The notes under the pieces were generated by a model, which made no database searches, had not been told where the DNA came from, and saw only the letters and a program-made list of their open reading frames with translations. This document shows, one piece after another, positions 8,731 through 16,370 of a DNA stretch of 64,000 bases. Source of the stretch: Nakamurella endophytica (lineage in GTDB: Bacteria; Actinomycetota; Actinomycetes; Mycobacteriales; Nakamurellaceae); NCBI RefSeq assembly GCF_014646215.1, contig NZ_BMNA01000003.1, forward strand, positions 186,001-250,000, given 5' to 3'. How positions within the stretch are numbered: the stretch's first letter is position 1; each line of letters opens with the position of its first letter. The position numbers were made by a program, and so were the translations under genes.

Positions 8731-9330
8731 TCAGGACGCGGTGTCCGTGCCGGTCGACGGCCATGGAGCGGCCGCCGGCCGATCCGCCACTCCGGACGCC
8801 CGACGGACGGCCAGGGCCAGCAGGCCGGCGACGGCCAGCGCACTGGTGATGCGGCCGTCGAGCACCTCGGCGACCGCGTCGTCCACCGGTACCCAGCGCT
8901 GCGGCATGCCGGCCTCGTCGCCGCCGGTCTCGGCACCGCCCGGTCGCGACAGGTCGGTCGCCCGGTAGACGCGGCAGGTCTCGGTGCTGACGCCGGGCGA
9001 CGGGCGCAGGTCCACCACGGTCGACCAGCGGGCGGCCGCCCAGCCGGTCTCCTCGGTCGGCTCGCGACGGGCGGTGTCCACCGGGTCCTCGCCGGCCCGG
9101 TCGCGCAGGCCGGCCGGGAGCTCCCACAGCTCGCCGCCGGCCGGATGCCGGTCGTGGCGGATCAGCAGGACCCGGTCGTCGGTGTCCAGGGCCAGGACGG
9201 CGACCGAGTCGGCGTGCTCGACCACCTCGAGGTGCGACGTCGACCCGTCCCGCTCCACCGTGTCCTCGCGGACGCGCACCACCGCGCCGTCGTACCGGAC
9301 CTCGCTCGCGGTGACTCCTGCCTCCGCCAT
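8731..9330 (-). CDS. NUDIX hydrolase, probable ADP-ribose pyrophosphatase
   Basis: This 199-residue protein carries ELWELPAGLRDRAGEDPVDTARREPTEETGW, a Nudix box that coordinates the catalytic metal. The G-x6-E spacing instead of G-x5-E is seen in actinobacterial ADP-ribose pyrophosphatases. The REPTEETG stretch has Pro where a Leu or Ile is usual, a small oddity. The N-terminal HLEVVEHADSVAVLAL strand also fits ADP-ribose hydrolases. A longer frame runs to 9546, but the ATG at 9330 (MAEAGVTASEVRYDGAVVRVREDT) matches the family start. Confidence 0.85.
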   Translation of the reverse strand: MAEAGVTASEVRYDGAVVRVREDTVERDGSTSHLEVVEHADSVAVLALDTDDRVLLIRHDRHPAGGELWELPAGLRDRAGEDPVDTARREPTEETGWAAARWSTVVDLRPSPGVSTETCRVYRATDLSRPGGAETGGDEAGMPQRWVPVDDAVAEVLDGRITSALAVAGLLALAVRRASGVADRPAAAPWPSTGTDTAS

Positions 9331-9560
9331 GCCCGCCTCCGTGTTGTCCCTGCTGTCCCCGCTGGCCGTGCTGCACCTGCCGGTCGCGCTCCGTTCCGCC
9401 GGTCGCGACCGGTGTCCGACGCCCGGGCCGCCCGGCGCGACCCCGCCGGCCGTCCGAGGAGGACGGTTCCCCGCCGGCACGTCCCTCCTACCAGCACGGG
9501 CCGGCGGCCTCCCGCGGGCGAGGATGATCCTGGCTCGGGCGGACATCGAGAGGAGCGGCC

Positions 9561-11036
9561 GTGACGGACCGGACGGGGCACGGGGACGCGGCGGTCGAGC
9601 CCGCGGCCGGAGGCGGCTCCGACGGCGGCGCGGTGGCGTTCGGCACCCGGCGCGGCCGCGGCGTGCTGTGGGCGACGGTGCTGGGCAGCGGCGTCGCCCA
9701 GCTCGACGCCACGGTGGTCACCGTCGCCCTGCCGCGCATCGGCACCGACCTGGACGCCGGGCTGGTGGCCCTGCAGTGGACCGTCAACGCCTACACCCTG
9801 ACGCTGTCCGGACTGCTGCTGCTCGGCGGGTCCCTCGGGGACCGGCTCGGCCGGCGGCGGGTGTTCCTGTTCGGCGTCCTGTGGTTCACCGTGGCCTCCA
9901 TCGGCTGCGCCGCAGCGCCCACGGCCGCGGCGCTCGTGGCGCTGCGGGCGCTGCAGGGGGTCGGTGCGGCGCTGCTGACGCCCGGCTCGCTGGCCATCCT
10001 GCAGGCGGTGTTCCGACCGGCCGACCGCGCCACGGCCGTCGGCGCCTGGTCCGGCCTGGGCGGCGTGGCGTCGGCCATCGGTCCGGTCCTGGGCGGACTG
10101 CTCGTCGGGCTGGCCGGGTGGGGGTGGCGGCTGGCCTTCCTGATCAACGTGCCGCTGGCCGCGGTGGTGGTGCTGTTGGCCGTCCGGTTCGTCCCGGAGA
10201 CCCGGGACGAGCAGGCAGGCGGCCGCGTCGACGTGGGCGGGACGGTGCTGGCAGCGCTCGGTCTGGCCGGCGTGGTGCTCGGGTTGACGGACGGGCCGGC
10301 CCACGGGTGGGGTCCGGTGCCCGTCGTGGCGGTGGCCGCGGGCGTGCTGCTGCTGGCCGGGTTCGTCGCGCTGGAGGGCAGGCTGCGCCATCCCCTGATG
10401 CCGCTGTCGCTGTGGCGCGACCGCGAGTTCGCGGCCGCCAACCTGGTGACCCTGGCCGTGTACGCCGCGCTGTCCGGCGCCCTGTTCCTCCTGCCGGTGC
10501 AGCTGCAGCGGGTGCTCGGCTACACCCCGGTCCAGGCCGGGACCGCGGTCCTGCCGATCACCGCCGTGATGCTGCTGCTCTCGGCCCGGATGGGCCGCTG
10601 GGCGGCACGCATCGGGCCCCGGCTGCCGATGACGGTCGGCCCGCTGGTCGCCGGCACCGGGCTGGCGCTGCTGGCCCGGGTCGGTCCCGGCAGCGGCTTC
10701 CTCGGCGCCGTCCTGCCGGCCCTGCTGGTCTTCGCGCTCGGCCTGTCGACGACGGTGGCGCCGCTGACGGCCACCGTGCTGGCCGCCGCGCCGCAGCACT
10801 GGGTCGGCATCGCGTCGGCGGTGAACAACGACGTCGCCCGGGTGGCCGGGCTGCTGGCGGTGGCGGTGCTGCCGGGCCTCGCCGGACTGACCCCGGAGGC
10901 CTACCAGGACCCGGCGTCGCTCTCCGCGGCGTTCCGGCACGCCGTCCTCATCGCCGGCGCCCTGTGCGCCGCCGGCGGCCTGCTGGCGGCACTGACCATC
11001 CGCAACCCGCTGGCGACGCCGGAACCCGTCCGATGA
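9561..11036 (+). CDS. MFS drug/proton antiporter, DHA2 (EmrB/QacA) family
   Basis: A 491-residue membrane protein with about 14 helices. The motif QLDATVVTVALPRIGTDLDAG is DHA2 motif D1, GGSLGDRLGRRRVFLFG is motif A, and ALRALQGVGAALLTPGSLAIL is motif B. These exporters use proton influx to expel drugs or small metabolites. The GTG start at 9561 is used. The stop overlaps the start of the phosphotransferase gene (ATGA), so the two are co-translated. That pairing suggests a substrate or self-resistance link, but the substrate is not readable. Confidence 0.92.
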   Translation: MTDRTGHGDAAVEPAAGGGSDGGAVAFGTRRGRGVLWATVLGSGVAQLDATVVTVALPRIGTDLDAGLVALQWTVNAYTLTLSGLLLLGGSLGDRLGRRRVFLFGVLWFTVASIGCAAAPTAAALVALRALQGVGAALLTPGSLAILQAVFRPADRATAVGAWSGLGGVASAIGPVLGGLLVGLAGWGWRLAFLINVPLAAVVVLLAVRFVPETRDEQAGGRVDVGGTVLAALGLAGVVLGLTDGPAHGWGPVPVVAVAAGVLLLAGFVALEGRLRHPLMPLSLWRDREFAAANLVTLAVYAALSGALFLLPVQLQRVLGYTPVQAGTAVLPITAVMLLLSARMGRWAARIGPRLPMTVGPLVAGTGLALLARVGPGSGFLGAVLPALLVFALGLSTTVAPLTATVLAAAPQHWVGIASAVNNDVARVAGLLAVAVLPGLAGLTPEAYQDPASLSAAFRHAVLIAGALCAAGGLLAALTIRNPLATPEPVR

Positions 11037-12046
11037 CCGCCGCCGATCCCGAGGACCTGCTCGCCCATTGGGACCTGCCGGCACGGAGCGGGCCGGTCGC
11101 GCTGCCGGGCGGCACCAACAGCGGTGTCCACCGCGTGGACGGCCCGGACGGCACCGGCTGGGTGCTGCGCATCGTCACCAACCACCAGGACCCGGAACGC
11201 CTGCGCCTGGAGACCGACATCGTCACGGCGGTGGCCGCAGCGGACCTGCCGTTCGCCGTGCCGGCGCCGCTGCCGACGCGGGACGGCGCCGCCCACGTGG
11301 GGATGCCGGGCCTGGTCGCGACCCTGTGGCCGCTGGCGCCCGGCCGGCCGGTGGACACGGTGACGCCGGCGCTGGCACGCAGCGCCGGGCGGACGCTGGG
11401 CCTGCTCACCCGGGTGCTCGCCGAGTCGCCCGTCGACCCGGCCCGCGCGGCACGACTGCTGCCGCCCTACGGCGACCTGGACCACGCGCACCCCGCCGTC
11501 CCGGACCCGCGCGCGGCGCTGGCCCGGCTGGACACCGACCCCGGCACCAGGGACGACCTGCTGCGGCTGTGCGACCGGCTGCGCGAGCGGCTTCCGGATC
11601 TGTACCGGGAACTGCCGCGCCAGCTGACCCACGCGGACTTCAACACCGGCAACGTGCTGGTCGAAAGCGATCGCATCACGGCCGTCCTGGACTTCGAGTT
11701 CAGCACCCTGGACCTGCGAGCGATGGACCTGGCTGTCGCGCTGTCGGCCTGGTGCGGCCCGCACCTGCCCGACCGCGACACGGAGACCGTCGCGCGGCTG
11801 GCCGACGCCTTCGGCAGCGGCTACCGCACCGAGGTGGCGCCGACGGCCGCCGAGGCCGAGGCGCTCCCGGACCTGGTGCTCCTCCGGTACCTGGCGGTTG
11901 TGCTGCACTTCCTCGGCCGCCGACTGTCGGGTCTCGGACCGCAGGCGGACGTCGACCGCTGGATCGGGTACAGCCGCCGGATGCTGCAGTCGGACCGCGC
12001 CGATCCCCACGCCTGGGTCGGCCGGCTGCCCGACTGGGCCGGTTGA
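11033..12046 (+). CDS. Aminoglycoside phosphotransferase / homoserine kinase II-like kinase
   Basis: The 337-residue protein has a protein-kinase-like fold. THADFNTGNVLVESDRITAVLDFEF holds the catalytic loop with H200, D202 and N207, and the metal-binding Asp at D220. The N-terminal GGTNSGVHRVDGPDGTGWVLRIVT fits the nucleotide-binding lobe. Such enzymes phosphorylate hydroxyls of antibiotics, homoserine or other small molecules. Its ATG overlaps the stop of the MFS exporter, so the pair likely acts together. The substrate is unknown. Confidence 0.87.
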   Translation: MTAADPEDLLAHWDLPARSGPVALPGGTNSGVHRVDGPDGTGWVLRIVTNHQDPERLRLETDIVTAVAAADLPFAVPAPLPTRDGAAHVGMPGLVATLWPLAPGRPVDTVTPALARSAGRTLGLLTRVLAESPVDPARAARLLPPYGDLDHAHPAVPDPRAALARLDTDPGTRDDLLRLCDRLRERLPDLYRELPRQLTHADFNTGNVLVESDRITAVLDFEFSTLDLRAMDLAVALSAWCGPHLPDRDTETVARLADAFGSGYRTEVAPTAAEAEALPDLVLLRYLAVVLHFLGRRLSGLGPQADVDRWIGYSRRMLQSDRADPHAWVGRLPDWAG

Positions 12047-12339
12047 CGGGCACGACCCCCCGCCGCTCGCCGCACCGAAGCCGCACCACCGGCGGCCCGG
12101 CGCCACCCGTCCGAGTGGTTCCGCGGGCTCCGATCGTCACAGCCCGTCATGGCAGTTCCGGACGAGTCGGGCATCCGGCTACACCGTCCGTGGTCGGATG
12201 GACGCGCTGCGCAGCGAAGTCGTAGCATCTGTGACGCCACGCACGGCCTCGACCGGGTGGGGCGCCACGTACAAACCAGCTGCGTGGTCTTCCGGGCGGT
12301 ACGCCGTGCCTCGCGCGGTTCGCCGCCGGATGGAGTCCG

Positions 12340-12639
12340 ATGTCCGTCTCGTTCTCGACCCGCTCGGGGCCGCCGGCCGGCACGCCGGCCACTGCCCGCC
12401 TCGTCGCCGGCGCCCTGCCGCCGCAGGGCCGCCGCTCGGTGCAGGTCCGCGCGGCTGCGCCGGCTGCCGTCCCGCAGCAGCCCCCCCACCACACGTCCTC
12501 GAGCCCGGGGCGCGGTCCCGGCGGTCTGGCCGGCCGCATGGTCCGCGCCGTGCTGGCGCGGCTCGACGCCGGACTGGACCTGCACGAGGCGCAGGGCGTG
12601 CGGGTGCACAATCCGGGACGGATCCTCGGTCGTCCCTGA
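12340..12639 (+). CDS. Small protein of unknown function
   Basis: This 99-residue frame has ATG at 12340 with GGAG five bases upstream (GGAGTCCG). Third-position GC is very high, as in the true genes around it. The N-terminal 65 residues are rich in Pro, Ala and Ser and probably disordered; the C-terminal 35 (GLAGRMVRAVLARLDAGLDLHEAQGVRVHNPGRILG) could form one amphipathic helix. No family was recognised. The 293 bases before it (12047-12339) hold no gene that can be supported. Confidence 0.45.
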   Translation: MSVSFSTRSGPPAGTPATARLVAGALPPQGRRSVQVRAAAPAAVPQQPPHHTSSSPGRGPGGLAGRMVRAVLARLDAGLDLHEAQGVRVHNPGRILGRP

Positions 12640-12782
12640 CCGCGGCGAGCCGGCGCGACCGGAGCGACGGCTCGGTCGCTCCGCGGCTGCCCGGGCATCG
12701 GTCGTCCCTGACCTGCGCGATGCGGCCGGATCGGGGAACCGGGTCCGGGCACGCACCCGCCGGACACCGACAGGAGACGCCG

Positions 12783-12995
12783 ATGAACATCGACAAGAAC
12801 ACGATCCTCGACCTGCTCAAGGGCAACGGCCAGCACGCCGAGGCGGAGCAGGCGCAACAGGAGCTGCCCGACCAGGTCGACACCAACCAGCACGCCGGCC
12901 TGCTGCAGAAGTTCGGCCTCAACCCGGCCGACCTGATCGCCAAGCTCGGCGGCGGCGGCGGCCTCGGTGGCCTGCTGGGCAAGCTCGGCGGCTGA
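12783..12995 (+). CDS. Small helical protein, Gly-rich C-terminus
   Basis: A 70-residue protein starts at 12783 behind an AGGAGA ribosome site. The sequence MNIDKNTILDLLKGNGQHAEAEQAQQELPDQVDTNQHAGLLQKFGLNPADLIAKLGGGGGLGGLLGKLGG has two predicted short helices joined by an acidic linker and ends in a flexible glycine tail. It resembles small proteins widespread in actinobacteria but without known role. A perfect 13-base-pair terminator hairpin follows, so it is probably transcribed alone or with the preceding small gene. Confidence 0.75.
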   Translation: MNIDKNTILDLLKGNGQHAEAEQAQQELPDQVDTNQHAGLLQKFGLNPADLIAKLGGGGGLGGLLGKLGG

Positions 12996-13007
12996 CCCGC
13001 CGTCCGC

Positions 13008-13047
13008 GCGACCCGGGGACCGCGGCCACCCGCCGTCCCCGGGTCGC
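13008..13047. terminator. Bidirectional terminator hairpin
   Basis: A perfect 13-base stem, GCGACCCGGGGAC at 13008-13020 pairing with GTCCCCGGGTCGC at 13035-13047, with a 14-base loop. It lies between the convergent small-protein and sucrase-ferredoxin genes. Confidence 0.8.
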
Positions 13048-13062
13048 CGGCACGCCGTCCGG

Positions 13063-14001
13063 TCAGGCCGCCGAGACCTCGACCATCCCGACCGGCTCGT
13101 AGACCAGCACGGTCGCCGGTGAGGTCATCTGGCAGGTCAACCGGTGCACCTCGGACCGGTGCCAGCGGACGTCCACGTCCAGCAGCCGGGCCGGGACCAC
13201 CCCCCGGTGCTCGATGCGGACGCGCGCGGACGCCGGACCCGTCCGCACGGACGACAGCACCCGGTAGCCGTCCGCCGTCCCTGCCCATTGCCGTTGCACG
13301 TGGGCCAGAGCGGCCTGCGACTCCGGCGACAGGCCCACCTTGCCGCGCAGCGGTGCGGCCAGCACCTCGCCGCGCTCCGTGGCCGCGACCAGGTCGGTCG
13401 CCTCGGTGGTGTGGACGGTGCCGTAGAGCAGTCCGGACGGGAGCACCAGGACGTTGGCCGCGAACCGGTCGCCGCCCACGTGGCTGCACTCCCACACGCG
13501 GTCCGGGCGGAGCCCGGCGAGTGCCGCGGCCACCGGTCGGCCGCGCAGGGCGCAGCAGGCGTCGTGGCTGCCGTGCGTGCAGACCAGGAACACCGACGCC
13601 GCCGGGTCGGTCAGCGGCACACCCGGCGGCCGGTCCAGGGACAGCTCGAGCAGCTCGGCGTCCTCTGCGAAGGACCCCCAGACCATCTGCTCCCGACCCG
13701 GCCGGCAGTCGGCGACCGCCCACCGGCGCCGCTCGCCGACCGGCCGTCCGGGACGGCGGATCGCCAGCACCCGGACGCCCAGCCGCTCCGCCCGCTGCAC
13801 GACCTCCCGGGCGACGCCCGGGTCGAAGCGGGACCGGAGCAGGCCGTCGCGTCCCCAGGGCCCGGGCTGCTCGACGAGCAGCAGCCGCGCGGCGGGGAAG
13901 GCGGTACCCAGCATGGGGTCCGCCCGGCGCTCGGCCCGCACCGAGCACCGCGCCAGGGTCTCCTTGGGCACGGGGTGCGACCGGTGCTGCTGTTCGGTCA
14001 C
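13063..14001 (-). CDS. Sucrase/ferredoxin-like (thioredoxin-fold iron-sulfur) protein
   Basis: This 312-residue protein matches the sucrase-ferredoxin-like family, whose members have a thioredoxin-like fold and are thought to bind a [2Fe-2S] cluster. Key residues visible are C141 and C149-C150 in CTHGSHDACC, and C172 and H174 in WECSHVGGDRFAANVLVLPSG. It likely moves electrons in the cytoplasm. Its start overlaps the stop of the cupin gene by four bases, so an electron supply to that oxygenase is a reasonable inference, though 2-oxoglutarate enzymes do not strictly need one. The last gene of the repeat-peptide operon. Confidence 0.88.
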   Translation of the reverse strand: MTEQQHRSHPVPKETLARCSVRAERRADPMLGTAFPAARLLLVEQPGPWGRDGLLRSRFDPGVAREVVQRAERLGVRVLAIRRPGRPVGERRRWAVADCRPGREQMVWGSFAEDAELLELSLDRPPGVPLTDPAASVFLVCTHGSHDACCALRGRPVAAALAGLRPDRVWECSHVGGDRFAANVLVLPSGLLYGTVHTTEATDLVAATERGEVLAAPLRGKVGLSPESQAALAHVQRQWAGTADGYRVLSSVRTGPASARVRIEHRGVVPARLLDVDVRWHRSEVHRLTCQMTSPATVLVYEPVGMVEVSAA

Positions 14002-15317
14002 CCGCCGGGCCGGGCGGGGGCCGGGACGACGACCCCCTCGCGCAGCAGTCGGCGACCGAGCACGAGCTGCTCGTCGGCGTCCAACCCGGGCAGCTCGTCG
14101 ATCCGGTGCGGTGCGCCGTCGAGCAGCCGGCGCAGCGCCTGCGCCATCACCGCGGGCAGACCGATCGACTTGTCCAGGGTCCGCAGCACGGGTCCGGACG
14201 CGCCGTCGCCGAGTTCCCAGCGCAGGCCGCCCCGCAGCCGGACGCTGTCCGACCCCTGCAGGCGGTCCGCGGCGGCCAGCGTCGCCAGCGGCGACAGCGG
14301 TTGCGGCCGCGTCGCCGAGGTCAGCTCGGCCCGCAGGGCCGAGGCGACGGCCGGCAGCCGGGTCTCCGGCCGGGCGGCCACGTCGGCGAGCCGGTCGGCG
14401 ACCGTGCGCAGCACGCCGGCCAGCGTCCCCGGATCGGTCAGGTCGACCCCGACCGGCAGCGAACGGCGGATCCCGGCGTCCTCGCGGAGCGCCTGCACCA
14501 GCGCCTGGGCGACGCGGTAGCCGGTGACCGGGTGGATGCCGACGGTCAGGTGGATGGACAGCTCGCCCTGGGCGGACGCGGCGTGCAGGTAGCCCCGGGG
14601 GAGGTAGAGCGCGTCAGCGGGGGCCAGTACCTGGTCGAGCAGCGGTGCCTGTGCGGCGGCCGCCGCGACGTCGCCGCGCCGCTGGTCCCACGGCTGGTCC
14701 GGCAGCGGGTGCTCGAGCACCGGCGGGTGGATGACCCAGCGCTTGGTGCCGGCGATCTGCAGGACGAACACGTCATGGGTGTCGTAGTGGGCGGAGAAGC
14801 CCTGGTTCTGCGCCGGGGTGATGTACGAGTTGATCTGCACCGGGTGGCCGAGCTGGGCCGAGAGGGCGCTGCCGAACCGGACCAGCGGGGGCCACGTCCG
14901 GTGCAGGGCCTGCAGCACGAGGGTCGCGCCGGCCGCGAGCTGGCCGAGGACCCGGTCGTCACTGACCTGGTCGGTGATGCCGGCACCGCTGCCGCCGCCG
15001 CGGGTGAACAGCCGCTCGGGCAGCACGGAGCCGTCCTTGGCCATCCGCAGGAAGGGCGTCCGCAGGCCGCGGCGGGACACCAGCTCGTCGACCGCCTCGG
15101 TCGAGAACAGGTCGTCGAAGGCCTGCGGGTCGGTGGCGGGCGTGTAGTGCGGTGCCCGGCCCCACAGCTGCTCCGCGAACCGCGCGGCGGGGACGTCGAT
15201 GCACCGGGACAACGGGTCGGCGTCGGCCGTCCGTCCGGTGTCCCGGCCGCCCGCGGCGCCGGACCGGGGGCGGCCGGTGGTCCCGGCCGCCCCCGACCGC
15301 TGGTCCAGCAGGCTCAC
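13998..15317 (-). CDS. JmjC-like cupin oxygenase (ribosomal-oxygenase / RoxA-type)
   Basis: The 439-residue protein has a cupin barrel with a complete iron-binding triad: H177 and D179 in FSAHYDTHDVFVLQIAG, and H245 in LYLPRGYLHAASA. This is the arrangement of 2-oxoglutarate-dependent JmjC hydroxylases such as E. coli RoxA (YcfD), which hydroxylates an arginine of ribosomal protein L16. A helical C-terminal region follows (about 270-439). Its GTG start overlaps the stop of the repeat-peptide gene (GTGA), making that peptide a candidate substrate. The known families hydroxylate Arg, His, Asp or Asn side chains; the peptide here is rich in Asp. Substrate is inference. Confidence 0.88.
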   Translation of the reverse strand: MSLLDQRSGAAGTTGRPRSGAAGGRDTGRTADADPLSRCIDVPAARFAEQLWGRAPHYTPATDPQAFDDLFSTEAVDELVSRRGLRTPFLRMAKDGSVLPERLFTRGGGSGAGITDQVSDDRVLGQLAAGATLVLQALHRTWPPLVRFGSALSAQLGHPVQINSYITPAQNQGFSAHYDTHDVFVLQIAGTKRWVIHPPVLEHPLPDQPWDQRRGDVAAAAAQAPLLDQVLAPADALYLPRGYLHAASAQGELSIHLTVGIHPVTGYRVAQALVQALREDAGIRRSLPVGVDLTDPGTLAGVLRTVADRLADVAARPETRLPAVASALRAELTSATRPQPLSPLATLAAADRLQGSDSVRLRGGLRWELGDGASGPVLRTLDKSIGLPAVMAQALRRLLDGAPHRIDELPGLDADEQLVLGRRLLREGVVVPAPARPGG

Positions 15318-15645
15318 TGAGGGTTGGCCCCGCCGTCGGCCCCGCCGTCCGCGCCGCCGTCGGACACACCCGGCGTCCCCGAGGCACCCCCGTCGGCCGG
15401 ACCCTCGGCACCGCTGTCCGCACCGCCGTCCGCACCGCCGTCGGACACACCCGGCGTCCCCGAGGCACCCCCGTCGGCCGGACCCTCGGCACCGCTGTCC
15501 GCACCGCCGTCGGCACCGCCGTCGGACACACCCGGCGTTCCCGAGGCACCCCCGTCGGCCGGACCCTCGGCACCGCTGTCCGCGCCCCCGTCGGCACCGC
15601 CGTCGTGCACGCCCGGCGTGCCGGACGCACCTCCGTCCGCGGGAC
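15314..15645. repeat. Four tandem 81-bp coding repeats
   Basis: The DNA for the four 27-residue units forms an 81-base tandem array with few substitutions between copies, which is why several frames on both strands stay open here. Copy number could change by slippage or recombination without breaking the frame. Confidence 0.9.
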
Positions 15646-15694
15646 CCTCGCTGCCTTCCGGGGTCGTGGTGATGTCATCGTCGCTGACGCTCAT
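15314..15694 (-). CDS. Asp/Gly/Ala repeat peptide (four 27-residue tandem repeats)
   Basis: A 126-residue protein: a 15-residue leader (MSVSDDDITTTPEGS), four units of 27 residues beginning EGPADGGASGTPGV, and the tail NPQ. The units are nearly identical: the first has His instead of Ser at unit position 15, and the last has Gly instead of Ser at position 25. There are no Cys, Lys or aromatic residues, and no membrane segment. ATG at 15694 has a GAGAGG site; the GTG two codons upstream is too close to it. The stop overlaps the cupin start. It could be a precursor modified by the cupin, or a disordered acidic protein. I did not recognise a characterised family. Confidence 0.8.
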   Translation of the reverse strand: MSVSDDDITTTPEGSEGPADGGASGTPGVHDGGADGGADSGAEGPADGGASGTPGVSDGGADGGADSGAEGPADGGASGTPGVSDGGADGGADSGAEGPADGGASGTPGVSDGGADGGADGGANPQ

Positions 15695-15823
15695 GCGCAC
15701 CTCTCTGACGTCGGACGCTGCGGTGGTCCCGAGCGTCGGTGGCCTGGTCGATTCCCACCCTAGAGTGCGCCGATCGGGCGGCTCCGGGGTGCTGCCCGCC
15801 GCGTGGTCCGGCCGGTGCGCCGC

Positions 15824-16216
15824 TCAGCGGATCCCGGACACCGACTCGGCGGCGATGGTGACGATCAGCCGGGTCTGGTCGCGGCCGCCGAACCACGGGT
15901 AGGCCGTGCCGAGGTACCGCTGCGCCAGCCGTTCGATGTGCTCCGCCCCGCCCTCCGCGGTGATGTCGACGACCCGGCCGCGGATCTGCACGTACCGCGA
16001 CGGGTCCTCGGCGTTTGCGACGGCCAGCGCCACCCGCGGGTCCCGCCGCATGTTGCGGACCTTCTGGAAGCCGTCCACCGTGTTGATCAGCACGTGCTGG
16101 CCGTCGGTGTCGACCCAGGTCTGCGTCACCTGCGGCGCGCCGTCGGGCATGACCGTCGAGACGAAGCACGGGCTCGGGGCGCGCAGCAGGTCCAGCACTT
16201 CCGGGCTCAGGCTCAT
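15824..16216 (-). CDS. PPOX-class FMN/F420-dependent oxidoreductase
   Basis: The 130-residue protein shows the split-barrel pattern PCFVSTVMPDGAPQVTQTWVDTDGQHVLINTVDGFQKVRNMRRDPRVALAVANAEDPSRYVQIRGRVVDIT. This matches actinobacterial PPOX-class proteins that bind FMN or F420. The end, LAQRYLGTAYPWFGGRDQTRLIVTI, is typical of the same family. ATG at 16216 has GGAGAACC directly upstream; an in-frame ATG at 16255 lacks one. It is upstream of the repeat-peptide unit on the same strand with a 129-base gap, so it may or may not share its transcript. Substrate unknown. Confidence 0.9.
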   Translation of the reverse strand: MSLSPEVLDLLRAPSPCFVSTVMPDGAPQVTQTWVDTDGQHVLINTVDGFQKVRNMRRDPRVALAVANAEDPSRYVQIRGRVVDITAEGGAEHIERLAQRYLGTAYPWFGGRDQTRLIVTIAAESVSGIR

Positions 16217-16370
16217 GGTTCTCCGCTCGTCGTCGATGCCGGGTCCGTCCGGCACCGGGTACCCCGTCGATCATGCGCCCGGATGCGGACCGGGAGACGG
16301 CCGGGAGACGGGCCGGGAGACGGCCGCGGACACCGGGTCCTCCGGAGCCGCGTCGTTAGCATGGGTGTCG

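Noticed and set aside
15314-15700. CRISPR array
   Set aside because: The repeats are 81-base units in a coding frame without spacers and there are no cas genes.
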